Positions 36,305 through 46,419 of a DNA stretch of 64,000 nucleotides are shown one piece after another; the first letter of the stretch is position 1, and every line of letters begins with the position of its first letter. The notes beneath the pieces are model-generated. The model saw only the letters and a program-made list of their open reading frames with translations. It was not told where the DNA came from and made no database searches. Both the position numbers and the translations under genes were made by a program. Where the stretch lies: NCBI RefSeq assembly GCF_030440535.1, contig NZ_CP047117.1:992001-1056000 (forward strand), written 5' to 3'. This DNA comes from Corynebacterium capitovis DSM 44611 (GTDB lineage: Bacteria > Actinomycetota > Actinomycetes > Mycobacteriales > Mycobacteriaceae).

Positions 36305-37897
36305 GTGAGCATCCATCGTCTTGTGCGACAGGCATCTGCCACGTTCGCGTTGATCGCCGTTGCCCTAGCCGGGTGCTCCCGGCCTATGGGAACCGAGGAG
36401 TCGAACCTCGACCACTTTGGGTACCAGCTGGCCGGGGAGTTATCCACGACTAACGCCGGCACCGAGGTTGGTGACTCGGAGATGGCCGAGCAGGTCTCAG
36501 GCCGACTTTTTCCTGGGGTGTTCGTTCCCGGTCCAAACGGCCAGATGATTCCAAATTCCGACTTGGTCACTACCCAGGTTCTTCCCGGAACACAACGGAG
36601 GGTGGTTTACACGCTGTCGGATGAGGCGACGTTCTCCGACGGTGAGCCGGTGACCTGTACGGACTATTTTCTCGCCTTTACAGCCGGCCAACGCCCTGAG
36701 GTGTTTGGCTCCCACATGCCCCTGTATTCCGAAGCCGAGAGCATGTCGTGTACCCCAGACTCGAAAGAGTTCACGGTGGTCTTCAAGGAAGGTGGCGGTG
36801 CGCGCTGGCGGGGCCTTTTCAGCGGGGGAACCGTCGTGCCCGCTCACGCAGTCGCCGCTCGACTGGGTATGACCGTTGAGGATCTCCATGCGCGACTCAG
36901 CGAGGGCGATGAGGAAGAATTAGGCCAGATCGCGAGCGTGTGGCGCGATGCCTTTTCGCTTCGCGCATTCGACTCGGCCATGCAGGTTTCTTTTGGGCCG
37001 TACCGGATTGAATCCGTCGGCAGTTCGGGTGACGTTGAGCTCGTGGCGAACGAATCGTACTACGGTGATGCCGCGCGCATCCCCAATATCGTCGTATGGC
37101 CCGCTAGCTCGGATTCCGCTGCGTTGCGTGAGGCGGGCGCCGTGCGGGTAGCGGAGTTGACGGAGCCCGACCCTGCGTGGCTAGACCTCAATGTGGAGGG
37201 CAACCCCTTCGAGGTCGTCTCCGCCTCAGGAGAGCTCACAGACAGCCTGATATTCAGCACTACAGGCCACTGGTCGGAGCCGGCTGCGCGGCGGGCGCTT
37301 GCCGCGTGCGTGGACCCGAGCGCGGCCGCGGCTGCCTCGAGAGCAGCGAGCGGCGTCGAGGTTGCGGCTCACCAGGTTCACCTGGTGTCGCCGAACGACG
37401 CATTGGCGCGCCGCTTCGATGACATCGTGACACCGCGCGCGGCGGTGGATATTGCCAGCGCGGCAGCGTTCGCGGGGTCGACGGTGAGGATCGGGCGCGC
37501 GGGTGCGTCGACAAGCGAGGCGGCGATCGTCGATTCAATCCGTGCGTCGTGCGAACCAGCAGGGATTTCCGTGGTCGACGCCGGTGCGAACATGACCCGG
37601 CAAAGTCTGACGGGGGAGGGCGCTGCGGCCGATGTGCTCCTGCAACCCGTCGACCCAGCAACCGAGTATCCGGGGCCGACGAGCAGGGCGCAGGACTTGG
37701 ACGCCCTCCGCAGGGAAGAGACCCGCCTGTGGGACATCCTAGATACGCTCCCGCTAGCATCCCACCCGCGCAACTTCGCTGTAGACCGGCGCGTCGGTAA
37801 CGTAGTTGAGTATTCTGGCTCGGCCGGCATCGGGTGGAACATGGACCGCTGGCAGGCAGTTTCAGACAACAGCGGTTCGACCGCATCGGAAAAGTGA
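36305..37897 (+). CDS. Orphan family 5 solute-binding lipoprotein (peptide-type)
   Basis: Exported lipoprotein with the fold of dipeptide/oligopeptide ABC-transporter binding proteins (SBP_bac_5), 530 residues from GTG 36305. Lipobox LAGC with C24; the mature part has the family's [16 protein letters not shown] strand and ends with AIGWNMDRW-like [10 protein letters not shown]. No permease or ATPase gene is adjacent: it is flanked by secF and apt, the same site as mycobacterial lipoprotein Rv2585c. The ligand is unknown. It might serve a distant transporter or another envelope role. Confidence 0.85.
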   Translation: MSIHRLVRQASATFALIAVALAGCSRPMGTEESNLDHFGYQLAGELSTTNAGTEVGDSEMAEQVSGRLFPGVFVPGPNGQMIPNSDLVTTQVLPGTQRRVVYTLSDEATFSDGEPVTCTDYFLAFTAGQRPEVFGSHMPLYSEAESMSCTPDSKEFTVVFKEGGGARWRGLFSGGTVVPAHAVAARLGMTVEDLHARLSEGDEEELGQIASVWRDAFSLRAFDSAMQVSFGPYRIESVGSSGDVELVANESYYGDAARIPNIVVWPASSDSAALREAGAVRVAELTEPDPAWLDLNVEGNPFEVVSASGELTDSLIFSTTGHWSEPAARRALAACVDPSAAAAASRAASGVEVAAHQVHLVSPNDALARRFDDIVTPRAAVDIASAAAFAGSTVRIGRAGASTSEAAIVDSIRASCEPAGISVVDAGANMTRQSLTGEGAAADVLLQPVDPATEYPGPTSRAQDLDALRREETRLWDILDTLPLASHPRNFAVDRRVGNVVEYSGSAGIGWNMDRWQAVSDNSGSTASEK

Positions 37898-37904
37898 GGA
37901 CCCC

Positions 37905-38507
37905 GTGGCAACGACACCTTCCACACCAGCGAAACATACGACACACGGCCCAGAGAAGACGTACGCCTCCGCAGCCGAAGCTTTGGCCGACAAGATCAGG
38001 CGCGTCCCCGATTTCCCGGACCAGGGCGTGGTTTTTGAGGACCTCACGCCCGTTCTTGCCGACGGTCCCGCCCTGCATCGGGTTATCGCCGACCTCGCCC
38101 GGGCTAGCGAGCATTTCGGAGCTGAGGTCATCGGCGGGCTCGACGCGCGCGGTTTCCTTCTTGGCTCCGCCGTGGCCTACGAGCTGGGGCTGGGGATTCT
38201 GGCTATCCGTAAGAAGGGCAAGCTTCCCCCGCCGGTGTTGACGCAGGAGTACGTCACCGAGTACAGCACTGCGGCGCTAGAGATTCCCGCGGATGGAGTC
38301 GACCTGCGGGGCAAGAAGGTCGTCCTTGTCGACGACGTCCTGGCCACAGGCGGCACCCTCGTTGCGGCGACCGACCTCATCGAGAGGGCGGGTGGTAGCG
38401 TCGTTGGATACGTCGTTGTCCTCGAAGTCGAGGGGCTGGGCGGTCGCGAGAGGCTCGGCGATGCGCCTCTTGCCGTCCTAGCCAGCGAGCCGGGCGGGGA
38501 CAGCTAG
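37905..38507 (+). CDS. apt: Adenine phosphoribosyltransferase
   Basis: Purine salvage: adenine plus PRPP gives AMP. 200 residues from GTG 37905, with GTGAGGA upstream; a longer in-frame reading begins inside the lipoprotein gene. The N-terminal ~25 residues are variable, followed by [31 protein letters not shown] and the PRPP loop [13 protein letters not shown]. It is seven bases after the lipoprotein and 20 before rel, so secDF-lipoprotein-apt-rel likely form one unit; apt beside rel is common. Confidence 0.95.
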   Translation: MATTPSTPAKHTTHGPEKTYASAAEALADKIRRVPDFPDQGVVFEDLTPVLADGPALHRVIADLARASEHFGAEVIGGLDARGFLLGSAVAYELGLGILAIRKKGKLPPPVLTQEYVTEYSTAALEIPADGVDLRGKKVVLVDDVLATGGTLVAATDLIERAGGSVVGYVVVLEVEGLGGRERLGDAPLAVLASEPGGDS

Positions 38508-38527
38508 CAGCACACGGAAGGGCGCAG

Positions 38528-40816
38528 ATGGCAAACGAGAAGAGCTCGAAACGGCCGGTCTCCAGTGTGCCGAGCGTGCGCAGTGTATCGGCGCGCCTCG
38601 CTCGCTCCCTCACGGGCGGCGGTCGCGTCAAGGTCAACCCTGTCCTCGACCCCCTTCTGTCCGTGCACCGACGTTACCACCCCCGCGCGGACGCCGAATT
38701 ACTCAATCGCGCCTATACGACGGCCGAGCGCCTCCACGAGGGGGTGTACCGGAAATCGGGGGACCCGTACATCACGCATCCGCTGGCGGTGGCGACCATC
38801 TGCGGGGAGATCGGCATGGACACCACCACGCTGGTGGCGGCCCTGCTCCATGACACCGTCGAGGACACCGACTTTTCCCTCGAGGACCTCACCCGAGACT
38901 TCGGCCCCGAAGTGGCCAGGCTTGTCGACGGCGTCACGAAACTCGACAAGGTCGCCCTGGGCGCGGCGGCTGAGGCGGAGACGATCCGCAAGATGATCGT
39001 GGCCATGGCGGAAGACCCGCGCGTATTGGTGATCAAGGTAGCGGACCGGTTGCACAACATGCGCACCATGCGTTTCTTGCCGCCGGAGAAGCAGGCGAAG
39101 AAGGCGCGCGAGACCCTCGACGTCATCGCGCCTCTCGCTCACCGCCTGGGAATGGCAAGCGTCAAATGGGAGCTGGAGGACCTCGCCTTCGCCATCCTCT
39201 ACCCGAAGAAGTACGAAGAGATCGTTCGCCTGGTGGCGGATCGCGCCCCGTCCCGCGACCGGGCGCTGAAAGAGATTACACAGCAGCTGCAGGCGGAACT
39301 CAAGGCGAACAACATCGAGGCCGAGGTCATGGGCCGCCCGAAACACTACTGGTCGATTTACCAGAAGATGGTGGTGCGGGGCCGCGACTTCAACGAGATT
39401 TTCGACCTTGTGGGTCTGCGGGTGCTCGTCGATAATGTGCACGACTGTTACGCCGCAATCGGCGTCGTCCATGCCCTGTACTCCGCGATGCCAGGGCGAT
39501 TCAAAGACTATATTTCCAACCCGCGGTTCGGGGTGTACCAGTCTCTGCACACCACGGTAATGACGGACAGCGGCCGCGCTCTCGAGGTTCAAGTGCGCAC
39601 GCACGAAATGCACTACAATGCTGAGTTCGGCGTCGCCGCGCACTGGCGATACAAGGAGACGAAGGGCTCGCATAAGGGGGACCAGGCCGAGGTTGACCAG
39701 ATGGCGTGGATGCGCCAGCTGCTGGACTGGCAGAAGGAAGCGGCGGACCCGAACGAGTTCCTCGATTCGCTCCGCTACGACCTGACAAGCCAGCAGATCT
39801 TCGCCTTCACCCCGAAAGGGGACGTGGTGAACCTCCCGGCCGGTTCCACCCCGGTTGACTTCGCCTACGCCGTGCACACCGAGGTCGGACACAGGTGCAT
39901 CGGCGCGAAGGTGAACGGCAAGCTTGTCGCCCTTGAATCGGAGCTCAAGTCCGGTGACAGGGTAGAGGTCTTTACGTCCAAGGACGAAAATGCCGGGCCG
40001 TCCCGCGACTGGCAGGACTTCGTAGTGTCACCGCGCGCGAAGACGAAGATCCGGCAGTGGTTCGCCAAGGAACGTCGCGAAGAGTACCTGGAGACAGGGC
40101 GGGACGCGCTGGCCGCGGAGGTGCAGCGCGGTGGGTTACCTCTGCACCGCCTCTTCACCTCCGACTCGATGCGTCAAGTGGCCAACCGGCTGCACTACCC
40201 AGACGTGGATGCGCTGTACACCGCAATCGGCGCCGGGAACGTTTCGGCGCAGCACGTGGCAAAGATGCTGACCGACATGTTCGGCGACGTCGAAGACGCG
40301 GTTGACGCGCTCGCCGCGCGCACGCCGATGTCGGAGCTGGTCAGGACCGCGGTGCGCGGACCCGGGCCGGGGATCCTCGTTGAGGGAAGCCCCGACGTGA
40401 TGGCGAAGTTGGCGAAATGCTGCCAACCGGTCCCCGGTGACGACATCTTTGGCTTTGTCACCCGAGGCGGCGGCGTGTCAGTGCACCGAACGGATTGCAC
40501 AAACGCGACCAAGCTGAAGGACGAGCCGCAACGACTCATCGGGGTGTCGTGGTCCGCCGGCTCGTCCGCTGGGGGAGCGTCGGTTGCGACGCTGCAGGTC
40601 GAGGCCCTCGACCGGCAGGGCCTTCTCGCCGAGCTTACTGGCGCGCTGTCCGAGCAGAAGCTGCCCATCATGTCGTTGTCCTCGCGTACCGGAGACGATT
40701 ACGTGGCAAACGTCCGCTTCACGGTGGGAGTGTCTGACACGAAGCAGCTCGGCTCACTGATCAATCAGGTGCGCAACATCGAGGGCGTCTTCGACGTCTA
40801 CCGCGTCACGGCCTAG
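38528..40816 (+). CDS. rel: Bifunctional (p)ppGpp synthetase/hydrolase Rel
   Basis: Makes and degrades the stringent-response alarmone. 762 residues in the long RelA/SpoT layout: HD hydrolase domain with [13 protein letters not shown] and the H108-D109 pair (LLHDTVEDT); synthetase domain with [11 protein letters not shown] and [11 protein letters not shown] domain ([18 protein letters not shown]); a Cys-rich conserved segment KCCQPVPGD with VSVHRTDC; and a C-terminal ACT domain. Both catalytic halves look intact. A GC-rich hairpin follows its stop. Confidence 0.97.
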   Translation: MANEKSSKRPVSSVPSVRSVSARLARSLTGGGRVKVNPVLDPLLSVHRRYHPRADAELLNRAYTTAERLHEGVYRKSGDPYITHPLAVATICGEIGMDTTTLVAALLHDTVEDTDFSLEDLTRDFGPEVARLVDGVTKLDKVALGAAAEAETIRKMIVAMAEDPRVLVIKVADRLHNMRTMRFLPPEKQAKKARETLDVIAPLAHRLGMASVKWELEDLAFAILYPKKYEEIVRLVADRAPSRDRALKEITQQLQAELKANNIEAEVMGRPKHYWSIYQKMVVRGRDFNEIFDLVGLRVLVDNVHDCYAAIGVVHALYSAMPGRFKDYISNPRFGVYQSLHTTVMTDSGRALEVQVRTHEMHYNAEFGVAAHWRYKETKGSHKGDQAEVDQMAWMRQLLDWQKEAADPNEFLDSLRYDLTSQQIFAFTPKGDVVNLPAGSTPVDFAYAVHTEVGHRCIGAKVNGKLVALESELKSGDRVEVFTSKDENAGPSRDWQDFVVSPRAKTKIRQWFAKERREEYLETGRDALAAEVQRGGLPLHRLFTSDSMRQVANRLHYPDVDALYTAIGAGNVSAQHVAKMLTDMFGDVEDAVDALAARTPMSELVRTAVRGPGPGILVEGSPDVMAKLAKCCQPVPGDDIFGFVTRGGGVSVHRTDCTNATKLKDEPQRLIGVSWSAGSSAGGASVATLQVEALDRQGLLAELTGALSEQKLPIMSLSSRTGDDYVANVRFTVGVSDTKQLGSLINQVRNIEGVFDVYRVTA

Positions 40817-40822
40817 AACGGG

Positions 40823-40848
40823 AAAAACCGCCCGGATGGCCGGGCGGT
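40823..40848 (-). terminator. Rho-independent terminator, rel / secreted-protein junction
   Basis: ACCGCCCGG (40827-40835) and CCGGGCGGT (40840-40848) make a perfect nine-base stem with a four-base loop. On the minus strand it is followed by a TTTTT run, so it terminates the small secreted-protein gene; it lies 10 bases past the rel stop and probably also ends rel transcripts. Confidence 0.85.
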
Positions 40849-40866
40849 GTGGGTCCACGCAGGGTC

Positions 40867-41172
40867 TTACCTCGGCATGATCTTCATGACGAAGGAGTAG
40901 ATGGCGGAGGCTGCGCTGACCGCGGTGGTGATAACACCGATGACCGCGGTAGCGGTCTTGATCGCTTCATTATCGATCGAGGAAGTCCTAGAGTCTCCCG
41001 TGGCGGCCTCGGCCGACTGCGCATCGGACTTTGAGGAGCCCTCGAACAGCTTGGTGATAGACGCGGAGGACCCGGTCTCGGCTTGAGTCGCGGCGTGAGC
41101 CGGGGTGGCAACGCCAGCGACGGCAAGGGAGGCAGCGGTAGCGACCGCGAGCAGGGAGGAACGCAGCTTCAT
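40867..41172 (-). CDS. Small secreted protein with hydrophobic C-terminal helix
   Basis: I do not recognise this gene. The 101-residue product has a strong signal peptide ending PAHA (27), so the mature form is 74 residues: a Ser/Ala/Gly/Thr-rich polar part to about residue 68, then a hydrophobic helix (TATAVIGVITTAV and SAASAIYSFVM) ending KIMPR. No cysteines in the mature part, no lipobox and no LPXTG sorting signal. The AAAGGA site and its own terminator support expression. It occupies the space between rel and the cyclophilin gene. A surface-active peptide or small membrane-associated protein fits, but this is only inference. Confidence 0.75.
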   Translation of the reverse strand: MKLRSSLLAVATAASLAVAGVATPAHAATQAETGSSASITKLFEGSSKSDAQSAEAATGDSRTSSIDNEAIKTATAVIGVITTAVSAASAIYSFVMKIMPR

Positions 41173-41321
41173 AGGAGGAATCCTTTACGTTAAGGGAAGT
41201 CGTCTCGTTGACGAGCGTTAGCGTACCCACGCTCTTCACAGCTGCGCAATGGGTGCGCTCGACAATTCACCCAGCATTAACCCCGTGGATACTCCAGCTG
41301 CGTTCCAGCTACCTGGAAGGG

Positions 41322-42269
41322 TTAACCCGACACCGTCGCGGTACGAATGCGCACCTCCTCGGCCGGGGCTCCGTCGGCGGTGCCGCCCTCGGCTCCCTTT
41401 TGGGCGATTGCGTCCAAGGTGGCTAAGCCTTCGTCGTTAATCTTGCCAAAGTAAGTGTACAGCGGGGGCAGGGTAGAGTCGCCGTAGTTGAGAAAGAACT
41501 GGGAGCCGTTCGTACCCAGGCCCGCGTTCGCCATAGCGATGGTGCCGCGGGGGTAAGTCACGGACCCGCTGTACTGGAGCAGCTGGGATGTGTAGCTGTT
41601 CGCTTCTTTCTCGGATATCCCCTCCGGCAGAGTCGACGTGTCTATCTTATCGAGCGCTTCATCTGTCGGGTACTCGTTGGCGAACTGGAAGCCGGGGCCC
41701 CCCGAGCCCGTCCCCGAGGGGTCGCCGCACTGGAGGACCTTGAGGCCCTCCGAGGTGGTCAGTCGGTGGCAGACGCTGTCATCGAAGTAACCTTTGCCTG
41801 CCAAGTACTCGATGGCGTTGACGGTGCAGGGAGACACGGAGCGGTCCAGCTCCATGCCGATCGCGCCGGCGGAGGTGTCCAGCTTCACCGTGGCGGTGCC
41901 CGTCGCGGCGATGTTCTCCGTGGGAGGGGTGCCGGCGTCCTTGCTCGCCGCGGACGTCGAGGCGGGGTAGGAACACGTGACGGTCGCGGGCAGTGCGGTG
42001 GCCCGGGCCAACGCCAGGGGTTCGGCGGGGGCGGCCTCGGACGTCGTGGCTTCTGCCGTCGAGCTTGCGGAGCTTTCACCTGTGGCGGAGACGGAGCCTT
42101 CGTCGCCCTGCCGCGCCAGGTAGTAGATCCCGCCACCGGCGGCGATGAGGACCGCCGCCGAGAGGGCTGCGATCTTCCAAGGCGTGGACGACTCCTTCCT
42201 GTCTCGCGCTGCCAGTTCTTTCTTCAGGCTGTCCAGCGCCTGCTCGCCCCGCTGCTTGTTGTCCACCAC
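41322..42269 (-). CDS. ppiA: Membrane-anchored cyclophilin-type peptidyl-prolyl isomerase
   Basis: Cis-trans isomerase for proline bonds in extracytoplasmic proteins. 315 residues from the GTG at 42269, which has GAGGAG seven bases upstream; the frame is open to 42296. A positively charged cytosolic head (VDNKQRGEQALDSLKKE) precedes one membrane helix at about 32-51 and an Ala/Ser/Thr-rich linker. The cyclophilin domain starts near TATVKLDTSAGAIGMEL and has NEYPTDEAL, GTNGSQFFLNYGDS and YFGKINDEG. No lipobox: it is anchored by its uncleaved helix. Located between rel and hisS as in relatives. Confidence 0.9.
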   Translation of the reverse strand: MVDNKQRGEQALDSLKKELAARDRKESSTPWKIAALSAAVLIAAGGGIYYLARQGDEGSVSATGESSASSTAEATTSEAAPAEPLALARATALPATVTCSYPASTSAASKDAGTPPTENIAATGTATVKLDTSAGAIGMELDRSVSPCTVNAIEYLAGKGYFDDSVCHRLTTSEGLKVLQCGDPSGTGSGGPGFQFANEYPTDEALDKIDTSTLPEGISEKEANSYTSQLLQYSGSVTYPRGTIAMANAGLGTNGSQFFLNYGDSTLPPLYTYFGKINDEGLATLDAIAQKGAEGGTADGAPAEEVRIRTATVSG

Positions 42270-42377
42270 GGTGTGGCTCCTCACTGTCGTCAACACTGTT
42301 AACGGAATGTCCGTACGAAGGGCCTATCGTAACAGCGCGAGTTGAGGGGGCTGGGCCGGGTCAAACCGGGCTAGGGT

Positions 42378-43031
42378 ATGCGCATGAAAATCTCCGGCTT
42401 CCCGGCTGGCCCGTTTCGCACTAACTGCTACGTCGTTATCAACGACGGCGACACGTCGCGCCGCGCCGTCGTGGTCGACCCCGGCCTCGGGGCGGCGGAA
42501 AGGGTGAACCGCATCCTCGTCGAGGAGGGCGCGGAGCTTGTCGCTGTGCTGCTGACGCACGGCCACATCGACCACACGCGGGACGCGGGCTCATTCGGGG
42601 TGCCCGTCTACATTCACCCTGCGGACGAATTCATGCTCGCCGCGGGGGAGGGGGTTCCCGAGAGGTCACGCCTGCTTTTCGACGTCCAGTCGATGCCACC
42701 AGTGACCCAAGTACGGCACCTCCACGACGGCGACACCGTGGCGGTTGCCGGGCTGGAGTTCACGGTGCGCCACGCCCCAGGGCACTCCCCGGGAAGTGTG
42801 CTCCTCAGCGGGGAAGGCGCGGTCTTTGCCGGTGACGTCGTGTTCCGTGGAACGATTGGGCGTACCGACCTGCCGTTTTCGGACGCCGACCTCATGGACG
42901 AGAGTCTGCGCGGGCCCGTGTGGGAACTCGACGATTCCCTCGCGCTCCTTCCCGGCCACGGGCCGACGTCGACGGTGGCGCAGGAAAAGGCGACCAACCC
43001 ATATCTCCTCGCTGCCCGGGCTGGTCGCTAG
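42378..43031 (+). CDS. Metallo-beta-lactamase-fold hydrolase, glyoxalase II-like
   Basis: Probable zinc hydrolase; relatives include hydroxyacylglutathione hydrolases and thioesterases, but the natural substrate is uncertain. 217 residues with H61-x-H63-x-D65-H66 (THGHIDH), [12 protein letters not shown], and [18 protein letters not shown]. The last is typical of the subgroup next to hisS in actinobacteria. It is divergent from the cyclophilin gene across 108 bases and ends 11 bases before hisS. Confidence 0.88.
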   Translation: MRMKISGFPAGPFRTNCYVVINDGDTSRRAVVVDPGLGAAERVNRILVEEGAELVAVLLTHGHIDHTRDAGSFGVPVYIHPADEFMLAAGEGVPERSRLLFDVQSMPPVTQVRHLHDGDTVAVAGLEFTVRHAPGHSPGSVLLSGEGAVFAGDVVFRGTIGRTDLPFSDADLMDESLRGPVWELDDSLALLPGHGPTSTVAQEKATNPYLLAARAGR

Positions 43032-43042
43032 ACTCGACCGGC

Positions 43043-44329
43043 GTGAGCGAGAACAAGACCAGCGAGCAGTTTCGTGCCCTGTCGGCGCCAAAAGGGGTCC
43101 CGGATTATGTCCCGCCGAAATCCGGTGAATTCATCTACGTGCGCGACGAATTCGCTCGCCAGGCGCGGCTCGCCGGCTACCAGCACATCGAATTGCCTGT
43201 GTTCGAGGATACTGCCCTCTACGCGCGGGGCGTAGGCGAGTCTACGGACGTTGTCTCCAAGGAGATGTACACCTTCCAAGACCGCGGTGACAGGTCTGTA
43301 ACCCTGCGCCCGGAGGGCACGGCCGGCGTGATGCGCGCGGTGATCGAGCACAACCTGGACCGCGGTTACCTGCCCGTCAAGCTCAGTTACTATGGCCCGT
43401 TTTTTCGCTACGAACGCCCGCAAGCAGGGAGGTACCGCCAGCTGCAGCAGGTCGGTGCGGAGGCGATCGGTATTGACGACCCGCTCATCGACGCCGAGCT
43501 CATCGCGCTCGCGGACCGCTGCTACCGCGCCGTCGGCCTTACCCAATTCCGGCTTGAACTTACCAGCCTGGGCGACGATTCCTGCCGGCCCCAATACCGC
43601 GAGAAGCTGCAGGATTTCTTGTTCAAGCTCCCCCTCGACGAGGAAACCCGCCACCGTGCGGAGATCAACCCGCTGCGGGTTCTCGACGACAAGCGTCCCG
43701 AGGTGCAGGACATGTTGGGCGACGCACCCCTGATGCTGGACCACCTGTCGGATGAGTCGCGCGCCCACTTCGAGACCGTGACGGCGACCTTGGACGATTT
43801 AGGGGTTTCCTACGTGATCAACCCTCGCATGGTCCGCGGCCTCGACTACTACACCAAGACCACCTTTGAGTTCGTGCACGACGGGCTCGGCGCCCAGTCG
43901 GGTATCGGCGGCGGCGGGCGCTACGACGGCCTGATGGCCCAGATCGGCGGGCAGGACCTTTCCGGCATCGGGTTTGGTCTCGGGGTCGACCGGACGGTCC
44001 TCGCGCTGGAGGCTGAGGGGGTGCGGCCGGAGGGCGTCGGCAAGCGTGTGGCTGTCTTTGGCGTCGCCATTGGTGACGAGGCTCGTTCGCGCATGGCGCG
44101 ACTTATCGACGCCCTCCGTGCCGCCGGGGTGTCCGCCGACATGGCGTACGGCGAGCGCGGTTTGAAGGGCGCCATGAAAGGCGCCGACCGGGCTGGTGCG
44201 ACGTACGCGCTGGTCTTGGGCGATCGTGAGCTCGAGGCAGACCGGGTGGCAGTGAAGAACCTCGCTGACCACACGCAGGTCGAAGTCGAGCTCGACGCCG
44301 CCGCTGTAGCACGGGTTGTTCGCCAGTAA
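43043..44329 (+). CDS. hisS: Histidyl-tRNA synthetase
   Basis: Class II synthetase charging tRNA-His, 428 residues from GTG 43043; the upstream open frame runs into the hydrolase gene. Motif 2 region contains [18 protein letters not shown], the HisA signature is [13 protein letters not shown], and motif 3 is [11 protein letters not shown]. The C-terminal anticodon domain starts near [12 protein letters not shown]. Its stop abuts the sdaA stop on the other strand with no bases between. Confidence 0.96.
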   Translation: MSENKTSEQFRALSAPKGVPDYVPPKSGEFIYVRDEFARQARLAGYQHIELPVFEDTALYARGVGESTDVVSKEMYTFQDRGDRSVTLRPEGTAGVMRAVIEHNLDRGYLPVKLSYYGPFFRYERPQAGRYRQLQQVGAEAIGIDDPLIDAELIALADRCYRAVGLTQFRLELTSLGDDSCRPQYREKLQDFLFKLPLDEETRHRAEINPLRVLDDKRPEVQDMLGDAPLMLDHLSDESRAHFETVTATLDDLGVSYVINPRMVRGLDYYTKTTFEFVHDGLGAQSGIGGGGRYDGLMAQIGGQDLSGIGFGLGVDRTVLALEAEGVRPEGVGKRVAVFGVAIGDEARSRMARLIDALRAAGVSADMAYGERGLKGAMKGADRAGATYALVLGDRELEADRVAVKNLADHTQVEVELDAAAVARVVRQ

Positions 44330-45724
44330 CTAGCACTCGGTGATGTTGACGGGCAGGCCCAGTTGCACGGCCAGGCCGCCCATTGACGTCTCCTTGTACT
44401 TCGTCATCATGTCCCGGCCCGTCGCCGCCATGGTTTCCACGACGTCGTCGAGGGTGACGATGTTTGTCCCGTCGCCCAGCTTGGCCAGACGGGCGGCGTT
44501 GATCGCCTTGACCCCACCAATCGCGTTGCGTTCGATGCAGGGGACCTGGACGAGGCCGCCGACGGGGTCGCAGGTCAGGCCGAGGTTGTGTTCGAGTGCG
44601 ATTTCGGCGGCGTTTTCCACCTGTTGAGGCGTGCCGTTCAACATCGCGCACATGCCCGCCGCGGCCATGGAGGATGCGGAGCCCACCTCGCCCTGGCACC
44701 CAACCTCAGCACCGGAGATCGACGCGTTCGTCTTGATAATCACCCCGATCGCCCCTGCGGTGAGGAGGAAATCGCGGGCTCGTTCGGCGTTGAACCCGTC
44801 AGTGAAGTCCCGGCAGTAGTGCATGACAGCGGGGATGATGCCGGCGGCGCCGTTGGTCGGAGCGGTGACGATCTGACCATGGGCGGCGTTTTCCTCATTC
44901 ACTGCTAACGCATAGAGGTTAACCCACTCCATCGCGTCCAAGCCGCGCGACGTCGACGCCTCATATTCGGCTGTGAGCAGGCGGTAGAGGCGTGGCGCGC
45001 GACGGGACACTCCCAGACCCCCGGGGAGCGTCCCCTCGGACTTGAGCCCGTTGGAAACACATTCCTGCATGACGTTCCACACCGTGTCGAGGTGATCGCG
45101 CACGGCATCCCAGCCGTGCATCGCTTCCTCGTTGGCGCGCATAATCTCGGCAATGCTCAAGCAGTGCTCCTCACACAGCTGCATGAGTTCCGCTCCGGTG
45201 TGGAACTCGAAGGGCACGGTCTCTCCGTGCCGGGCGGTGTCCACGCCGGAGCGGTTGCGCTGGGCCTCCATCCCGTCGCGGTCGAGGATGAAGCCACCTC
45301 CGACCGAGTAGTACTCCTTGCGAGTTGCGACGCGTTCCCCGTCCGCATTCCATGCGTCGAAGATCACGCAGTTTGGGTGGCGAGCTACCGGGGTTGGGTT
45401 GAATTCCACTTCGTATTCGACGGCGCCGTCGGGGCCCTCGATGACGCCGCGTGGGGCAACGGGCTCACCCGGTTTTGGTGCAACGTCCGGAGTCGTTGTC
45501 GTGGGGGTCCACCCAACCAGTCCGAGCAGCACGGCGCGGTCCGTGCCGTGCCCGACACCCGTTGCCGCGAGCGAACCCCGCAGCTCGACCTTGACGCGTG
45601 CGGGGATGTAACCGAGCTCCGCAATAAAGGCCATGGCGGCGCGCATCGGCCCGACCGTATGTGATGAGGAGGGGCCGATTCCGACACTGAACAGGTCGAT
45701 GACGCTGACGGTGTGATCTGGCAT
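44330..45724 (-). CDS. sdaA: L-serine dehydratase, single-chain iron-sulfur type
   Basis: Deaminates L-serine to pyruvate and ammonia with a [4Fe-4S] cluster. 464 residues combining the beta domain (SVGIGPSSSHTVGPMRAA at 14-31) and the alpha domain. Cluster-ligand candidates include the cysteines in HYCRDFTDG, GLTCDPVGGL and VQVPCIERN; NAISGAEVGCQGEVGSA is a family hallmark. The minus-strand gene starts 10 bases before the end of the FMN reductase gene and ends against hisS. It probably supports use of serine as carbon source. Confidence 0.94.
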   Translation of the reverse strand: MPDHTVSVIDLFSVGIGPSSSHTVGPMRAAMAFIAELGYIPARVKVELRGSLAATGVGHGTDRAVLLGLVGWTPTTTTPDVAPKPGEPVAPRGVIEGPDGAVEYEVEFNPTPVARHPNCVIFDAWNADGERVATRKEYYSVGGGFILDRDGMEAQRNRSGVDTARHGETVPFEFHTGAELMQLCEEHCLSIAEIMRANEEAMHGWDAVRDHLDTVWNVMQECVSNGLKSEGTLPGGLGVSRRAPRLYRLLTAEYEASTSRGLDAMEWVNLYALAVNEENAAHGQIVTAPTNGAAGIIPAVMHYCRDFTDGFNAERARDFLLTAGAIGVIIKTNASISGAEVGCQGEVGSASSMAAAGMCAMLNGTPQQVENAAEIALEHNLGLTCDPVGGLVQVPCIERNAIGGVKAINAARLAKLGDGTNIVTLDDVVETMAATGRDMMTKYKETSMGGLAVQLGLPVNITEC

Positions 45725-45734
45725 GGAGGCGATG

Positions 45735-46328
45735 CTACCGCACCGACCCGACGGATCGGACGGCGCCGGAGATCGGACCGCTGCTCCTGCTCAACCGCGG
45801 CCCGCGCCGCTGGAGTAGAGACGCCAGTTCCACCGCGGCCTGCCGCACGCGGCCGGAAAAGGCGGTTGCGCCCCCGGTTCCCACATCCTCGGCAGTGGCG
45901 AACAAGGATGTCGGCACGACGATAGCGTGCATGTAGGACAGAAGAGGCCGAAGCGCGTGGTCGGCGACGAGTGTGTGGCGTTGGCTTCCCGCGGTGGCGG
46001 CGATGATTGTTGGGGTGCCGCGCAGCGCGTCGCTATCGAGGACGTCGAAGAACATCTTGAATAAACCGGAATAGCTGGCCTTGAACACCGGGGTCACAAC
46101 GACCAAACCGTCGGCCCGGGAAACGAGCTCGATCGCGTCGGCGAGCTGGGCGGACATCACCCCCGCCACCATGGCATCGGCCAGGTCGTGCGCAAAGTCT
46201 TTCAACTCAATGGTGGTGACATCCAGCGCGGGCACTTCCGCGATGACTGCGCCGGCGATCTCGTCGGCAACGCGCCGAGTTGTCGACGGGGTGGAAAGGC
46301 CGGCAGTGAGGACCACCAGGTGTTTCAT
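45735..46328 (-). CDS. NAD(P)H-dependent FMN reductase, CE1759 type
   Basis: Flavodoxin-like FMN reductase that supplies FMNH2 to a partner luciferase-like monooxygenase. 197 residues from ATG 46328 with GAAGGAG upstream. Phosphate-binding loop near AGLSTPSTTRRVAD (8-21), active region VVTPVFKASYSGLFKMFFDVLD and IAATAGSQRH; these match the family named after Corynebacterium efficiens CE1759. That family normally lies next to its flavin-dependent oxidoreductase partner, which is absent here: neighbours are sdaA and the zinc peptidase. The C-terminus is basic and low complexity. Confidence 0.82.
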   Translation of the reverse strand: MKHLVVLTAGLSTPSTTRRVADEIAGAVIAEVPALDVTTIELKDFAHDLADAMVAGVMSAQLADAIELVSRADGLVVVTPVFKASYSGLFKMFFDVLDSDALRGTPTIIAATAGSQRHTLVADHALRPLLSYMHAIVVPTSLFATAEDVGTGGATAFSGRVRQAAVELASLLQRRGPRLSRSSGPISGAVRSVGSVR

Positions 46329-46419
46329 CGATTCTCCTTCGCCCCGAGGGGGCGGACGGGCGCGTGCGGTACGTCTCGAGCAACAACGGTGACAGATCAC
46401 CTATTCCCGAGTGCAGGCT

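Noticed and set aside
38699-39892. Long minus-strand open frame of 397 codons opposite rel
   Set aside because: The plus strand encodes a full-length, motif-complete Rel; the antisense frame has no recognisable domain and is expected in GC-rich coding DNA.
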